Origin: Gammaproteobacteria bacterium | Lineage (GTDB): Bacteria > Pseudomonadota > Gammaproteobacteria > DSM-19610 | Direction: 5' to 3' | Assembly: GCA_011371465.1 (NCBI GenBank) | Contig: DRQL01000328.1 | Coordinates: 1 to 8,158 of the forward strand | Length of the DNA stretch: 8,158 bases | Shown here: in pieces, positions 1 through 6,314 of the stretch | Position numbering within the stretch: the stretch's first letter is position 1 | How the letters are laid out: every line of letters begins with the position of its first letter | Program-made: the position numbers and the translations under genes | The notes under the pieces: model-generated | Databases searched by the model: none | Told to the model about the DNA's origin: nothing | What the model saw: only the letters and a program-made list of their open reading frames with translations

Positions 1-755
1 CGGGCGTGCGGTGCGCTGTCGGTACCGAGAAAGAATTTCGGGTTGCCGCTGGTGGCGGCGTCCAGCAGGGCCAGCCGGTGCTGCTCGCGTTTCAGTACCG
101 GCAGGCAGTAGTGGTGCGGGCGGATACCGCCGGCGAACAGGGCATTGCGGTTCATCAGCAGGTGGTGTGCGGTCAGGGTCGCGGCGACCCGGTCGCCGCT
201 GTCGATGACGAACTCGATACCCTGGCGGGTACTGACGTGCTCCAGTACCAGTCTGAGATCGGGCAGGCGCGCAGCCAGTGGTGCGAGTACCCGTTCAATA
301 AACACCGCCTCGCGGTCAAACACGTCCACCTCCGGGTCCGTGACCTCACCGTGCACCAGCAGCGGCATGCCGATTTCCTGCAGGGTTTCCAGTACCGGCA
401 TGACCTTGCCGATGTCGGTGACTCCCGAGTCGGCATTGGTAGTGGCCCCGGCGGGATAGTACTTGACCGCGTGGATGCAGCCGCTGGCCTGTGCCTTGCG
501 CACTTCGGCACTGCGGGTATTGTCGGTCAGGTAGAGGGTCATCAGCGGTTCAAAGCGGCTGTCCGCCGGCAACGCAGCAAGGATGCGTTCGCGGTAGGCC
601 AGTGCACTCGCGGTGTCCGTCACCGCGGGCTTCAGGTTGGGCATGATGATGGCGCGGCCGAAGTGCCGTGCCGTATGCGGAACGACCGTTTGCAGCGCAG
701 CGCCGTCACGCACATGCAGGTGCCAGTCGTCCGGGCGGCGGATGGAGATTTTCAC
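1..755 (-). CDS. pyrC: Dihydroorotase, class II (5' part, runs off left edge)
   Basis: Dihydroorotase interconverts N-carbamoyl-aspartate and dihydroorotate in cytosolic de novo pyrimidine synthesis. The first 251 residues are visible of roughly 345 in the family; the C-terminus lies beyond position 1. The translation contains RRPDDWHLHVRD near the N-terminus (metal ligands His12 and His14), AVKYYPAGATTN with Lys98 matching the carboxylated bridging lysine, LLVHGEV with His135, LEHVST with His173, and FLGTDSAPHA near the edge with catalytic Asp246. All active-site residues of the E. coli-type enzyme are therefore present and the gene looks intact as far as it goes. The start is a GTG at 755-753, chosen because homology begins right after it and I see no in-frame ATG within about 60 bases upstream; the ribosome site in front is weak. 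It is transcribed divergently from the pdh operon, with 264 bases between them. No specific pyrimidine-linked leader control was recognised. Confidence 0.95.
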   Translation of the reverse strand, partial: MKISIRRPDDWHLHVRDGAALQTVVPHTARHFGRAIIMPNLKPAVTDTASALAYRERILAALPADSRFEPLMTLYLTDNTRSAEVRKAQASGCIHAVKYYPAGATTNADSGVTDIGKVMPVLETLQEIGMPLLVHGEVTDPEVDVFDREAVFIERVLAPLAARLPDLRLVLEHVSTRQGIEFVIDSGDRVAATLTAHHLLMNRNALFAGGIRPHHYCLPVLKREQHRLALLDAATSGNPKFFLGTDSAPHA

Positions 756-825
756 AGCGGGTATATTCCGGTCGTTTTCCGTTGATTTTTCGACGCTTTT
801 ACAACAATTGCCGACATTTTTCACC

Positions 826-854
826 TTGACCTGCCCGACTAAAACACAGATCAT
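826..854 (+). promoter_or_regulatory. Candidate sigma70 promoter for the pdh operon
   Basis: TTGACC (826-831) lies 17 bases before GATCAT (849-854), giving 5/6 and 4/6 matches to the sigma70 consensus at ideal spacing. Transcription would start near 861 and leave a leader of about 160 bases holding two hairpins. A weaker alternative is TTCACT (949-954), 17 bases, TATTCA (972-977). Neither is proven; the assignment is by eye only. Confidence 0.3.
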
Positions 855-904
855 ACCGGGCTGGATTTTGGCCGGGTAGCCGAACCGCGTGGGCGGGTGG
901 CCGG

Positions 905-930
905 ACCAGGCGGCAAGCGCGCTGCCTGGT
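905..930 (+). other. Leader hairpin upstream of pdhA
   Basis: ACCAGGCGGC (905-914) pairs with GCTGCCTGGT (921-930) as a 10-bp stem with one G-U pair and a six-base loop (AAGCGC). No T-run follows, so it does not look like an intrinsic terminator. It lies in the leader if transcription starts near 861. It could stabilise the mRNA or bind a regulator, but its role is unknown. Confidence 0.4.
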
Positions 931-954
931 GCCGCAGCATGCTCAATATTCACT

Positions 955-971
955 GAAATATCAATTATTTC
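955..971. promoter_or_regulatory. AT-rich palindrome, possible operator
   Basis: GAAATA (955-960), a five-base spacer, then TATTTC (966-971) forms a perfect short inverted repeat in an AT-rich island within an otherwise GC-rich leader, about 50 bases before the pdhA start. It may be a regulator site or part of a promoter. It matches no operator I can name, and a palindrome this short can arise by chance. Confidence 0.2.
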
Positions 972-982
972 TATTCACAGAC

Positions 983-999
983 GGGGCTGTGTCAGCCCC
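983..999 (+). other. Tight GC-rich hairpin just before the pdhA ribosome site
   Basis: GGGGCTG (983-989), loop TGT, CAGCCCC (993-999) is a perfect 7-bp stem ending 10 bases before the AAGGAG ribosome site at 1010-1015. It is a stable structure directly upstream of translation initiation, and it would protect a 5' end if the alternative start site near 983 is used. No T-run follows. Function is inferred only from position. Confidence 0.4.
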
Positions 1000-1019
1000 C
1001 TGGAACAGCAAGGAGCCTC

Positions 1020-2012
1020 ATGAACCTCGCCGACAAAAAACGGCTGCTGCGCGAAATGTTGTTTGCGCGGCGCTTTGAGGAGCGCTGCTACGAAGCGTAC
1101 GTCGAACGAAAAATTGGTGGTTTCCTGCACCTGTATTCGGGTGAGGAAGCCTGCGCGCACGGGGTGCTGGAAGCCTCGAAAAAGGGGCATGACTACGTCA
1201 TCACCAGTTACCGCGATCACGTCCACGCCATCAAGTGCGGCGCGGATCCGAAAAAGGTCATGGCCGAGCTGTATGCAAAGGAGACCGGCTCATCCAAAGG
1301 GCGTGGCGGCTCCATGCACATCTTCGACGTAGAGCACCGCTTTATGGGCGGCTATGCGCTGGTAGGCGGCCCGTTCCCGCTGGCGGCCGGCATGGCCAAG
1401 GCGATCAAGATGAAAGGCGGCGATGAAATCGTGATCTGCTTCCTGGGGGATGCCGCCAATAACCAGGGGACGTTTCACGAATCGCTGAACATGGCCAAGC
1501 TGTGGGATCTGCCGGTGTTGTATGTCTGTGAAAACAACCTGTACGGCATCGGCACCCGTATCGATCGTTCCACTGCGGTCATCGACCAGTACAAGCGTGT
1601 CTCCGGTTACAACATTCCCTCCGCGCAGGAAGACGGCCAGGACATCGAGAAGGTCTTCAAGGCAGCGAAAAAAGCGATCAACCATGTGCGCTCCGGCAAG
1701 GGTCCCTATTTTCTGGAACTCATGACCTATCGTTACCGTGGTCACTCCATGTCCGACTCCAATGCCTACCGTTCCAAGAGCGAGGAACGCATGTGGTCGA
1801 ACCGCGATCCCATCATCATGTTGCGCGATCGCCTGATCGAAGCGGGTGAACTGACCGGCGAGGATTACAAGGCGATGGATACCGAGGTGCTGGACGAGAT
1901 CGAGGATGAAGTCATTGCCTTTGCCGAGTCCTCCCCGGAACCGCGCGTCGATGAACTGGAAAAATACACCCTGGCCGAAAATGACCCCTGGGTGTACGGA
2001 GGGGGCCGCTGA
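1020..2012 (+). CDS. pdhA: Pyruvate dehydrogenase E1 component, alpha subunit
   Basis: The 330-residue alpha subunit of the heterotetrameric, thiamine-diphosphate-dependent E1 enzyme decarboxylates pyruvate and hands the acetyl group to a lipoyl arm of E2. It aligns along its length with mitochondrial-type E1 alpha: TSYRDH (residues 62-67), SKGRGGSMH (92-100), the thiamine-binding block from GDAANNQG (143-150) to CENN (170-173), and the phospholoop YRYRGHSMSD (237-246) with His242. The usual GDG opening the thiamine/Mg motif is GDA here, with the standard 26-residue spacing to NN. The phospholoop after SMSD is slightly shorter than the animal form. AAGGAG (1010-1015), four bases before the ATG, fixes the start. 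Its TGA overlaps the pdhB ATG. Alpha-keto-acid E1 relatives (branched-chain, acetoin) share the fold, but the similarity to pyruvate-specific E1 and the neighbours favour pyruvate. Confidence 0.93.
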   Translation: MNLADKKRLLREMLFARRFEERCYEAYVERKIGGFLHLYSGEEACAHGVLEASKKGHDYVITSYRDHVHAIKCGADPKKVMAELYAKETGSSKGRGGSMHIFDVEHRFMGGYALVGGPFPLAAGMAKAIKMKGGDEIVICFLGDAANNQGTFHESLNMAKLWDLPVLYVCENNLYGIGTRIDRSTAVIDQYKRVSGYNIPSAQEDGQDIEKVFKAAKKAINHVRSGKGPYFLELMTYRYRGHSMSDSNAYRSKSEERMWSNRDPIIMLRDRLIEAGELTGEDYKAMDTEVLDEIEDEVIAFAESSPEPRVDELEKYTLAENDPWVYGGGR

Positions 2013-2992
2013 TGGCTGAACTGATGTACTGGGAAGCGATCCGTCGTGCCCACGATGAAGAAATGACCAATGACCCGCTGGTGATCTGCATGGGCGAGGA
2101 TATCGGCGTTGCCGGTGGCACCTACAAGGCCACCAACGGCCTGTATGACAAGTACGGTCCGGAGCGCGTCATCGATACACCGATATCCGAAAACGGCTAT
2201 ACCGGTCTCGGCATCGGTGCCTCTTTCCTGGGCGTGCGCCCGATCATCGAGATCATGTCCGTGAACTTTGCCTGGCTGGCCATGGACCAGCTGTTCAACA
2301 GCGCGGCCAAGGTGCGCTACATGTCGGGTGGCCAGCTGACAGCGCCGGTGGTGGTGCGTTCTGCAGGTGGTACCGCTCACCAGCTGGGTGCACAGCACTC
2401 TGCGCGCATGGAGAAAGTGTTCATGAGTATCGCGGGCTTGCGCGTGGTGACGCCGAGCAACCCCCGCCAGGCCTACGGCCTGCTCAAGTCGGCCGTGCGC
2501 TGCAATGACCCGGTATACATCAACGAACACGAACTCATGTACAACATGAAAGGCGAAGTGCCCGACGAGGAATATTTCCACCCGCTGGTAGGTTCCGAAG
2601 TGGCGCGTGAGGGGCGTGATGTCACGCTGTTCGGTTACAACATTTCCGTGCACTGGTGTCTGCAGGCGGCCGAGACCCTGTCGAAGCAGTACGGTATCGA
2701 GGCCGAAGTTATCGACCTGTTCGCGCTGGCGCCGCTGGACCGTGCCGGTATCGTGGCTTCGGTGCGCAAGACGCACCGCGCTGTGATCGCCGAGGAAGCC
2801 GAGCCGGCCGTGGGTGTGGGCGCTGAAGTGATGGCCATCATCAACGAAGAATGCTTCTTCGAACTCGATGCGGCGCCGGTGCGTGTATCCGCGGTCAATG
2901 TCCCCATTCCCTACAACCACACGCTGGAAAAAGCGGCGATTCCCAACGCCGGCGATGTCGTGGCGGCTGTGCGCAAGATGCTCGGCAAGTGA
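2012..2992 (+). CDS. pdhB: Pyruvate dehydrogenase E1 component, beta subunit
   Basis: The 326-residue beta subunit completes the alpha2-beta2 E1 enzyme and supplies half of the thiamine diphosphate site. Clear signatures are MGEDIGVAGGTYK (residues 27-39), DTPISENG (54-61) with Glu59 matching the glutamate that contacts the thiamine aminopyrimidine, the helix-rich block around MDQLFNSAAKVRYMSGG (90-106), and GAQHS (125-129) with His128 matching the active-site histidine. The C-terminal transketolase-like domain (about 200-326) is complete and ends with VPIPYNHTLE and a short tail. Length is normal for the family. The ATG at 2012 overlaps the pdhA TGA as TGATG, and a GGAGGGGG purine run (1999-2006) sits in front, so the two subunits are probably translationally coupled for 1:1 synthesis. 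No key residue is missing. Confidence 0.95.
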   Translation: MAELMYWEAIRRAHDEEMTNDPLVICMGEDIGVAGGTYKATNGLYDKYGPERVIDTPISENGYTGLGIGASFLGVRPIIEIMSVNFAWLAMDQLFNSAAKVRYMSGGQLTAPVVVRSAGGTAHQLGAQHSARMEKVFMSIAGLRVVTPSNPRQAYGLLKSAVRCNDPVYINEHELMYNMKGEVPDEEYFHPLVGSEVAREGRDVTLFGYNISVHWCLQAAETLSKQYGIEAEVIDLFALAPLDRAGIVASVRKTHRAVIAEEAEPAVGVGAEVMAIINEECFFELDAAPVRVSAVNVPIPYNHTLEKAAIPNAGDVVAAVRKMLGK

Positions 2993-3014
2993 ATTTCTGA
3001 TACGGGATCCATCC

Positions 3015-6000
3015 ATGGCTGAACCCTATGTAATCAAGATGCCCCAGCTGTCCGACACCATGACCGAAGGCGTGGTGGTCAGCTGGGAAAAGAATATCGG
3101 CGACCGCGTCGAGCGCGGTGACATTGTGGCCACGGTGGAAACCGACAAGGCGATCATGGACGTGGAAGTATTCCGCGAAGGCTACCTGTCCGGTCCGTTG
3201 ACCCCGGTCGACAGTACGGTGCCGGTCGGTGAAGCCATTGCCTTCCTGGTGGCGAGTGCCGACGAGGTGCAGCAGGAGGGTGCTGCCGCACCCGCGCCGG
3301 TTACAACCGGTGATGACAGCGCGCCGGCCATCCGGGAGAGCGAGCCGGAACAGCCGGAAGCTGCCGTAGCGCAGGCACCCGCCGGCGCGTCTTTCACCAT
3401 TGCCATGCCGCAGTTGTCCGACACCATGACCGAAGGCGTGCTGGTCAGCTGGGAAAAAGCGGTTGGCGACAGGATCGGGCGCGGCGACATCGTGGCCACG
3501 GTGGAAACCGACAAGGCCATCATGGATGTCGAAGTGTTCCGCGAAGGCTACCTGTCCGGTCCGCTGGTGCCGGTAGATGCCACGGTGCCGGTCGGTGCGC
3601 CGCTGGCCTACCTGGTGGGTGAAGCGGGCCAGGTGGTCAACGAAGAAGCGGCACCGGCTGCGGCGACCACGAAGCAGGAGCAGCGTACAGACGATACACC
3701 GGCGCCGGCGGCTTCCGGGCCGGCAGCCACACCCGCGGCGGTAAGCGGCGGCATGCCGGCCGCGCGCCCGCAGGGCCGGGGAGCCACCCCCTATGCGCGC
3801 GCCATCGCCGGTTCGCGTGGTATCGACCTGTCCACACTGGGTGGCACCGGGCCGGGCGGCGTCATCGTGGCCGCCGATGTGCAGTCGGCACAGTCATCTG
3901 CAGCGCCGGCTGCCGCGGGCTTCCCGCAGGTCGACGTGCCGGGGGACGGCCGCGCCATGAACAAGCTGGAAAAAGCCATCAGCGATGCCATGACCGGCTC
4001 GCTGGGTATGCCGACCTTCCACGTAACCACGCACATCCGGCTCACGGCACTGATCAAGGCCTCCAAGGCACAGGGTTCCTCGGTGACCGTTACCATCGCC
4101 AAAGCCTGTGCCCTGGCCATGCAGCAATTCCCGAAAATGAACTGGTGTTACCAGCCGCAGGACCGGCTGGTGGAACGCAGCAACGTGGATGTCGGTATGG
4201 CCGTATCGGCCGATGGCGGTGGCCTGGTGGTGCCGGTGTTGCGTGGTTGTGAAAGCCGCGAACTCGGCGAACTCAATGAGGACTGGAAAGACCTGGTGGA
4301 ACGCGCGCGCAAGCGGCGCCTGAAACCGGAGGAGTACAGTGGCTCGACCTTCCAGATTTCCAACATGGGCATGTTCGGTGTCAGCCATTTCGACGCCATC
4401 GCCACGCCGGGCATTGCCGCCATCCTGGCGATATCGGCCAACACCGAACAGGGCAGCCCCTTTACCATCACAGCGGATCACCGTGTCGTGAACGGCGCCG
4501 AAGTGGCGATGTACCTCAAGGCCCTGAAAGAGCTGATCGAACAGCCCGATGCCTGGATGGGTCCGAGCGGTCCCGCTGTGCCGGAAGGCGACTGGGACTA
4601 TGACGTAGTCGTGGTCGGTGGCGGCCCCGGTGGTGAAGACTGTGCGCGTGATCTGGTCGCACACGGCCTCAAAGTAGCCATGATCAACGATTCACCATTC
4701 CCCGGCGGCGAATGCCTGTGGCGCGGCTGTATCCCTTCCAAGGCCTGGCGTGCCGCGGCGGACCGCATTCGCGACCGCCTGCACGACAGCCACCTGGGTA
4801 TCACGCCGGGCAAGCCGAAGCTGGACTGGAGCGCGCTGGAAGCAACCCGTCGCAAGGTGCTGGAAACGCGCGGTGACATGGCGCTGAAAACCGACAAGGG
4901 CGTGAAGATCAGGTATGTGCAGGGTTTCGGGCGTTTTGTTGACGACCATACCCTGTTCGTCGATACCTCGGGCAACCAGGACGATCCCCACACACGCGCC
5001 ACTACCGCAGACCAGCCACAGGGTGAGAATATAACTTTTGGCTGTGCGGTGATCGCAACCGGTGCACCGCCCTTTGTACCACCCATTCCCGGCGCCGTGG
5101 AAGGCCTGGTCGAGGGTGGCGGAGTACTGACCTCGGATACCGTCTGGCAGCTGCAACAGCAGCCGAAAAAACTGGTAGTCATAGGTGGTGGTGCCATCGG
5201 CCTGGAAATGGCGCAGATCTTCCAGGACTTCGGTACCCAGGTGACCCTGCTGGAGGCGCAGGAACGCATCCTCGCCGAAGTGGAGCCGGAAATTGCCAAG
5301 CACCTGACCGGCGTGCTCAACGACGACCCGCGCCTGACGGTGCATACCTCGGTACAGATCGAAAAGATCAGCGGCAAGGCCGGCGCGGTCAGCGTCAAGT
5401 ACAAGGACAGTGACGGCAAGGCGCATACCATCAAGGTCGACTACGTCATCATGGGCACCGGCAAGCGGCCGGTGCTGGACGGGCTGGACCTGGACAAGGC
5501 GGGCGTCGCCAGCGAAAGAAGTATCATCCGTGCCGATGCGCGCTGTCGCACCAGCGTGCCGCACATTTTCGCCATCGGCGATGTGATCGGTGGCCTGATG
5601 CTGGCGCATACAGCGGCGCAACAGGGCCGTGTAGCGGCCGCGACCATCCTGGGCGAAGACATGAAGTACGACCAGGACAAGGACTGCGGCGTGATCTTCA
5701 CGCGTCCCGAAGCAGCGTTTGTTGGCCTGTCGGTCGAGCAGGCGAAGGCCAAGGGCATCGATGCGGTGGAAGCCAAGGTGCCGATGAATATCGACGCCAA
5801 GGCCATGATCAACAACGAGCTGCACGGCATGATCAAGATCGTGGCGGACAAGAAGACGCAGCGAATCATCGGTGTACACCTGTTGGCGGATCATGCGGAT
5901 ACGCTGATCGGTGAGGCGGTGATGATGGTGTCGGGTAACATGACGCTGGAGCAGGTGGGGCATGCGATCCACCCGCATCCTACACAGACGGAGATGTTCG

Positions 6001-6065
6001 GTGAGCTGGCACGGCGGCTGGGGTCGCGGTTGCGGCGCAGCGCAAAGATGAAGGCTAAAGCCTGA
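3015..6065 (+). CDS. Fused dihydrolipoamide acetyltransferase (E2) - dihydrolipoamide dehydrogenase (E3)
   Basis: One 1016-residue chain carries two enzymes of the pyruvate dehydrogenase complex. In order: lipoyl domain 1 (about 1-80, Lys45 in ETDKA); Ala/Pro/Glu-rich linker; lipoyl domain 2 (about 127-202, Lys167); linker; peripheral-subunit-binding domain (about 257-289, TPYARAIA...GTGPGG); E2 catalytic domain (about 306-511) with QISNMG (Ser449) and DHRVVNG (His489, Asn493); a 16-residue linker; and a complete E3 (528-1016). E3 shows GGGPGG (535-540, FAD), redox pair Cys567/Cys572 in GGECLWRGCIPSK, a second glycine motif GGGAIG (724-729) with Glu747 suggesting NAD, AIGD (853-856, FAD) and HPHPTQTE (His988, Glu993). 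All catalytic residues are present. The ATG at 3015 is chosen because homology starts there; the same frame is open upstream to 2868 but only inside pdhB, and the ribosome site (GGGAT) is weak. It starts 22 bases after pdhB. Confidence 0.93.
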   Translation: MAEPYVIKMPQLSDTMTEGVVVSWEKNIGDRVERGDIVATVETDKAIMDVEVFREGYLSGPLTPVDSTVPVGEAIAFLVASADEVQQEGAAAPAPVTTGDDSAPAIRESEPEQPEAAVAQAPAGASFTIAMPQLSDTMTEGVLVSWEKAVGDRIGRGDIVATVETDKAIMDVEVFREGYLSGPLVPVDATVPVGAPLAYLVGEAGQVVNEEAAPAAATTKQEQRTDDTPAPAASGPAATPAAVSGGMPAARPQGRGATPYARAIAGSRGIDLSTLGGTGPGGVIVAADVQSAQSSAAPAAAGFPQVDVPGDGRAMNKLEKAISDAMTGSLGMPTFHVTTHIRLTALIKASKAQGSSVTVTIAKACALAMQQFPKMNWCYQPQDRLVERSNVDVGMAVSADGGGLVVPVLRGCESRELGELNEDWKDLVERARKRRLKPEEYSGSTFQISNMGMFGVSHFDAIATPGIAAILAISANTEQGSPFTITADHRVVNGAEVAMYLKALKELIEQPDAWMGPSGPAVPEGDWDYDVVVVGGGPGGEDCARDLVAHGLKVAMINDSPFPGGECLWRGCIPSKAWRAAADRIRDRLHDSHLGITPGKPKLDWSALEATRRKVLETRGDMALKTDKGVKIRYVQGFGRFVDDHTLFVDTSGNQDDPHTRATTADQPQGENITFGCAVIATGAPPFVPPIPGAVEGLVEGGGVLTSDTVWQLQQQPKKLVVIGGGAIGLEMAQIFQDFGTQVTLLEAQERILAEVEPEIAKHLTGVLNDDPRLTVHTSVQIEKISGKAGAVSVKYKDSDGKAHTIKVDYVIMGTGKRPVLDGLDLDKAGVASERSIIRADARCRTSVPHIFAIGDVIGGLMLAHTAAQQGRVAAATILGEDMKYDQDKDCGVIFTRPEAAFVGLSVEQAKAKGIDAVEAKVPMNIDAKAMINNELHGMIKIVADKKTQRIIGVHLLADHADTLIGEAVMMVSGNMTLEQVGHAIHPHPTQTEMFGELARRLGSRLRRSAKMKAKA
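3039..3251 (+). repeat. Lipoyl-domain coding unit 1 (direct repeat)
   Basis: This stretch encodes residues 9-79 of the fused E2-E3, a lipoyl domain whose Lys45 should carry lipoate. It is a direct repeat of 3405-3617: 60 of 71 residues are identical, and the DNA shares uninterrupted identical runs of about 26 bases, many remaining differences being at third codon positions. Confidence 0.9.
3405..3617 (+). repeat. Lipoyl-domain coding unit 2 (direct repeat)
   Basis: This encodes residues 131-201 of the fused E2-E3, the second lipoyl domain, with lipoate acceptor Lys167. It differs from unit 1 at 11 of 71 residues, mostly conservative (V/L, I/V, S/A, F/Y). The near-identity at the DNA level points to a recent tandem duplication or to gene conversion between the domains. 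Confidence 0.9.
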
Positions 6066-6077
6066 CCGTTACCGGCA

Positions 6078-6271
6078 ACGGGAGTGCGTGTACCCGGATT
6101 CGGGTCGATGACTTGCCCGCTGCGCGGGTTCCCTGCGCTTCTCGTAAAAAGCGGCGCGAACCCAAACTCGCGGTTTCTGCGAAACCGCTCAGACAAGGGT
6201 TCGCTTCATCCGCTTTTTACTGCGATGCTCGGCTGCGTCAACGACCCGAATCCGGGTACACGTACTCCCGT
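6078..6271 (+). repeat. Structured palindromic repeat, copy 1
   Basis: An approximately 194-base element has 34-base inverted arms (6078-6111 and 6238-6271, two mismatches). Inside are conserved box A (6105-6144), a 76-base core (6145-6220) and conserved box B (6221-6243). The core is a nested stem series: 11 bp (6144-6154 with 6210-6220), 8 bp (6156-6163 with 6197-6204) and 8 bp (6170-6177 with 6181-6188, loop TGC). Box A holds its own CCCGC-TGC-GCGGG hairpin (6116-6128). It begins 12 bases after the E2-E3 stop. Boxes A and B recur in copy 2, but the stem sequences do not. No transposase or credible protein is encoded. I do not recognise the family. Any open frames across it look like chance products of the palindromes. 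Confidence 0.85.
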
Positions 6272-6314
6272 CTCATACAGCGGAGCACAGGTTCCGGTGA
6301 ATGCGATGGTTGGG

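Noticed and set aside
2868..3014. In-frame extension of the E2-E3 gene upstream of 3015.
   Set aside because: It lies mostly inside pdhB in another frame and encodes no domain; the lipoyl domain begins right after the ATG at 3015.
1865..3016. Long minus-strand open frame (383 codons) opposite pdhA/pdhB.
   Set aside because: It overlaps strongly conserved pdh coding sequence; its translation resembles no family I know, and such antisense frames are common in GC-rich genes.
4476..4493. E2 active-site motif reads DHRVVNG, with Asn493 in place of the common Asp of HxxxDG, suggesting a defective acetyltransferase.
   Set aside because: Azotobacter vinelandii E2p naturally has Asn at this place (Ser558, His610, Asn614) and is active; the matching Ser449 and His489 are present here.
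4692..5978. Long minus-strand open frame (428 codons) opposite the E3 part of the fusion.
   Set aside because: It lies entirely within conserved E3 coding sequence and shows no recognisable domain; it is a codon-bias shadow.
6066..6081. CCGTT-ACCGGC-AACGG hairpin directly after the E2-E3 stop as an operon terminator.
   Set aside because: The stem is only 5 bp and no T-run follows; it merges into the start of repeat copy 1.
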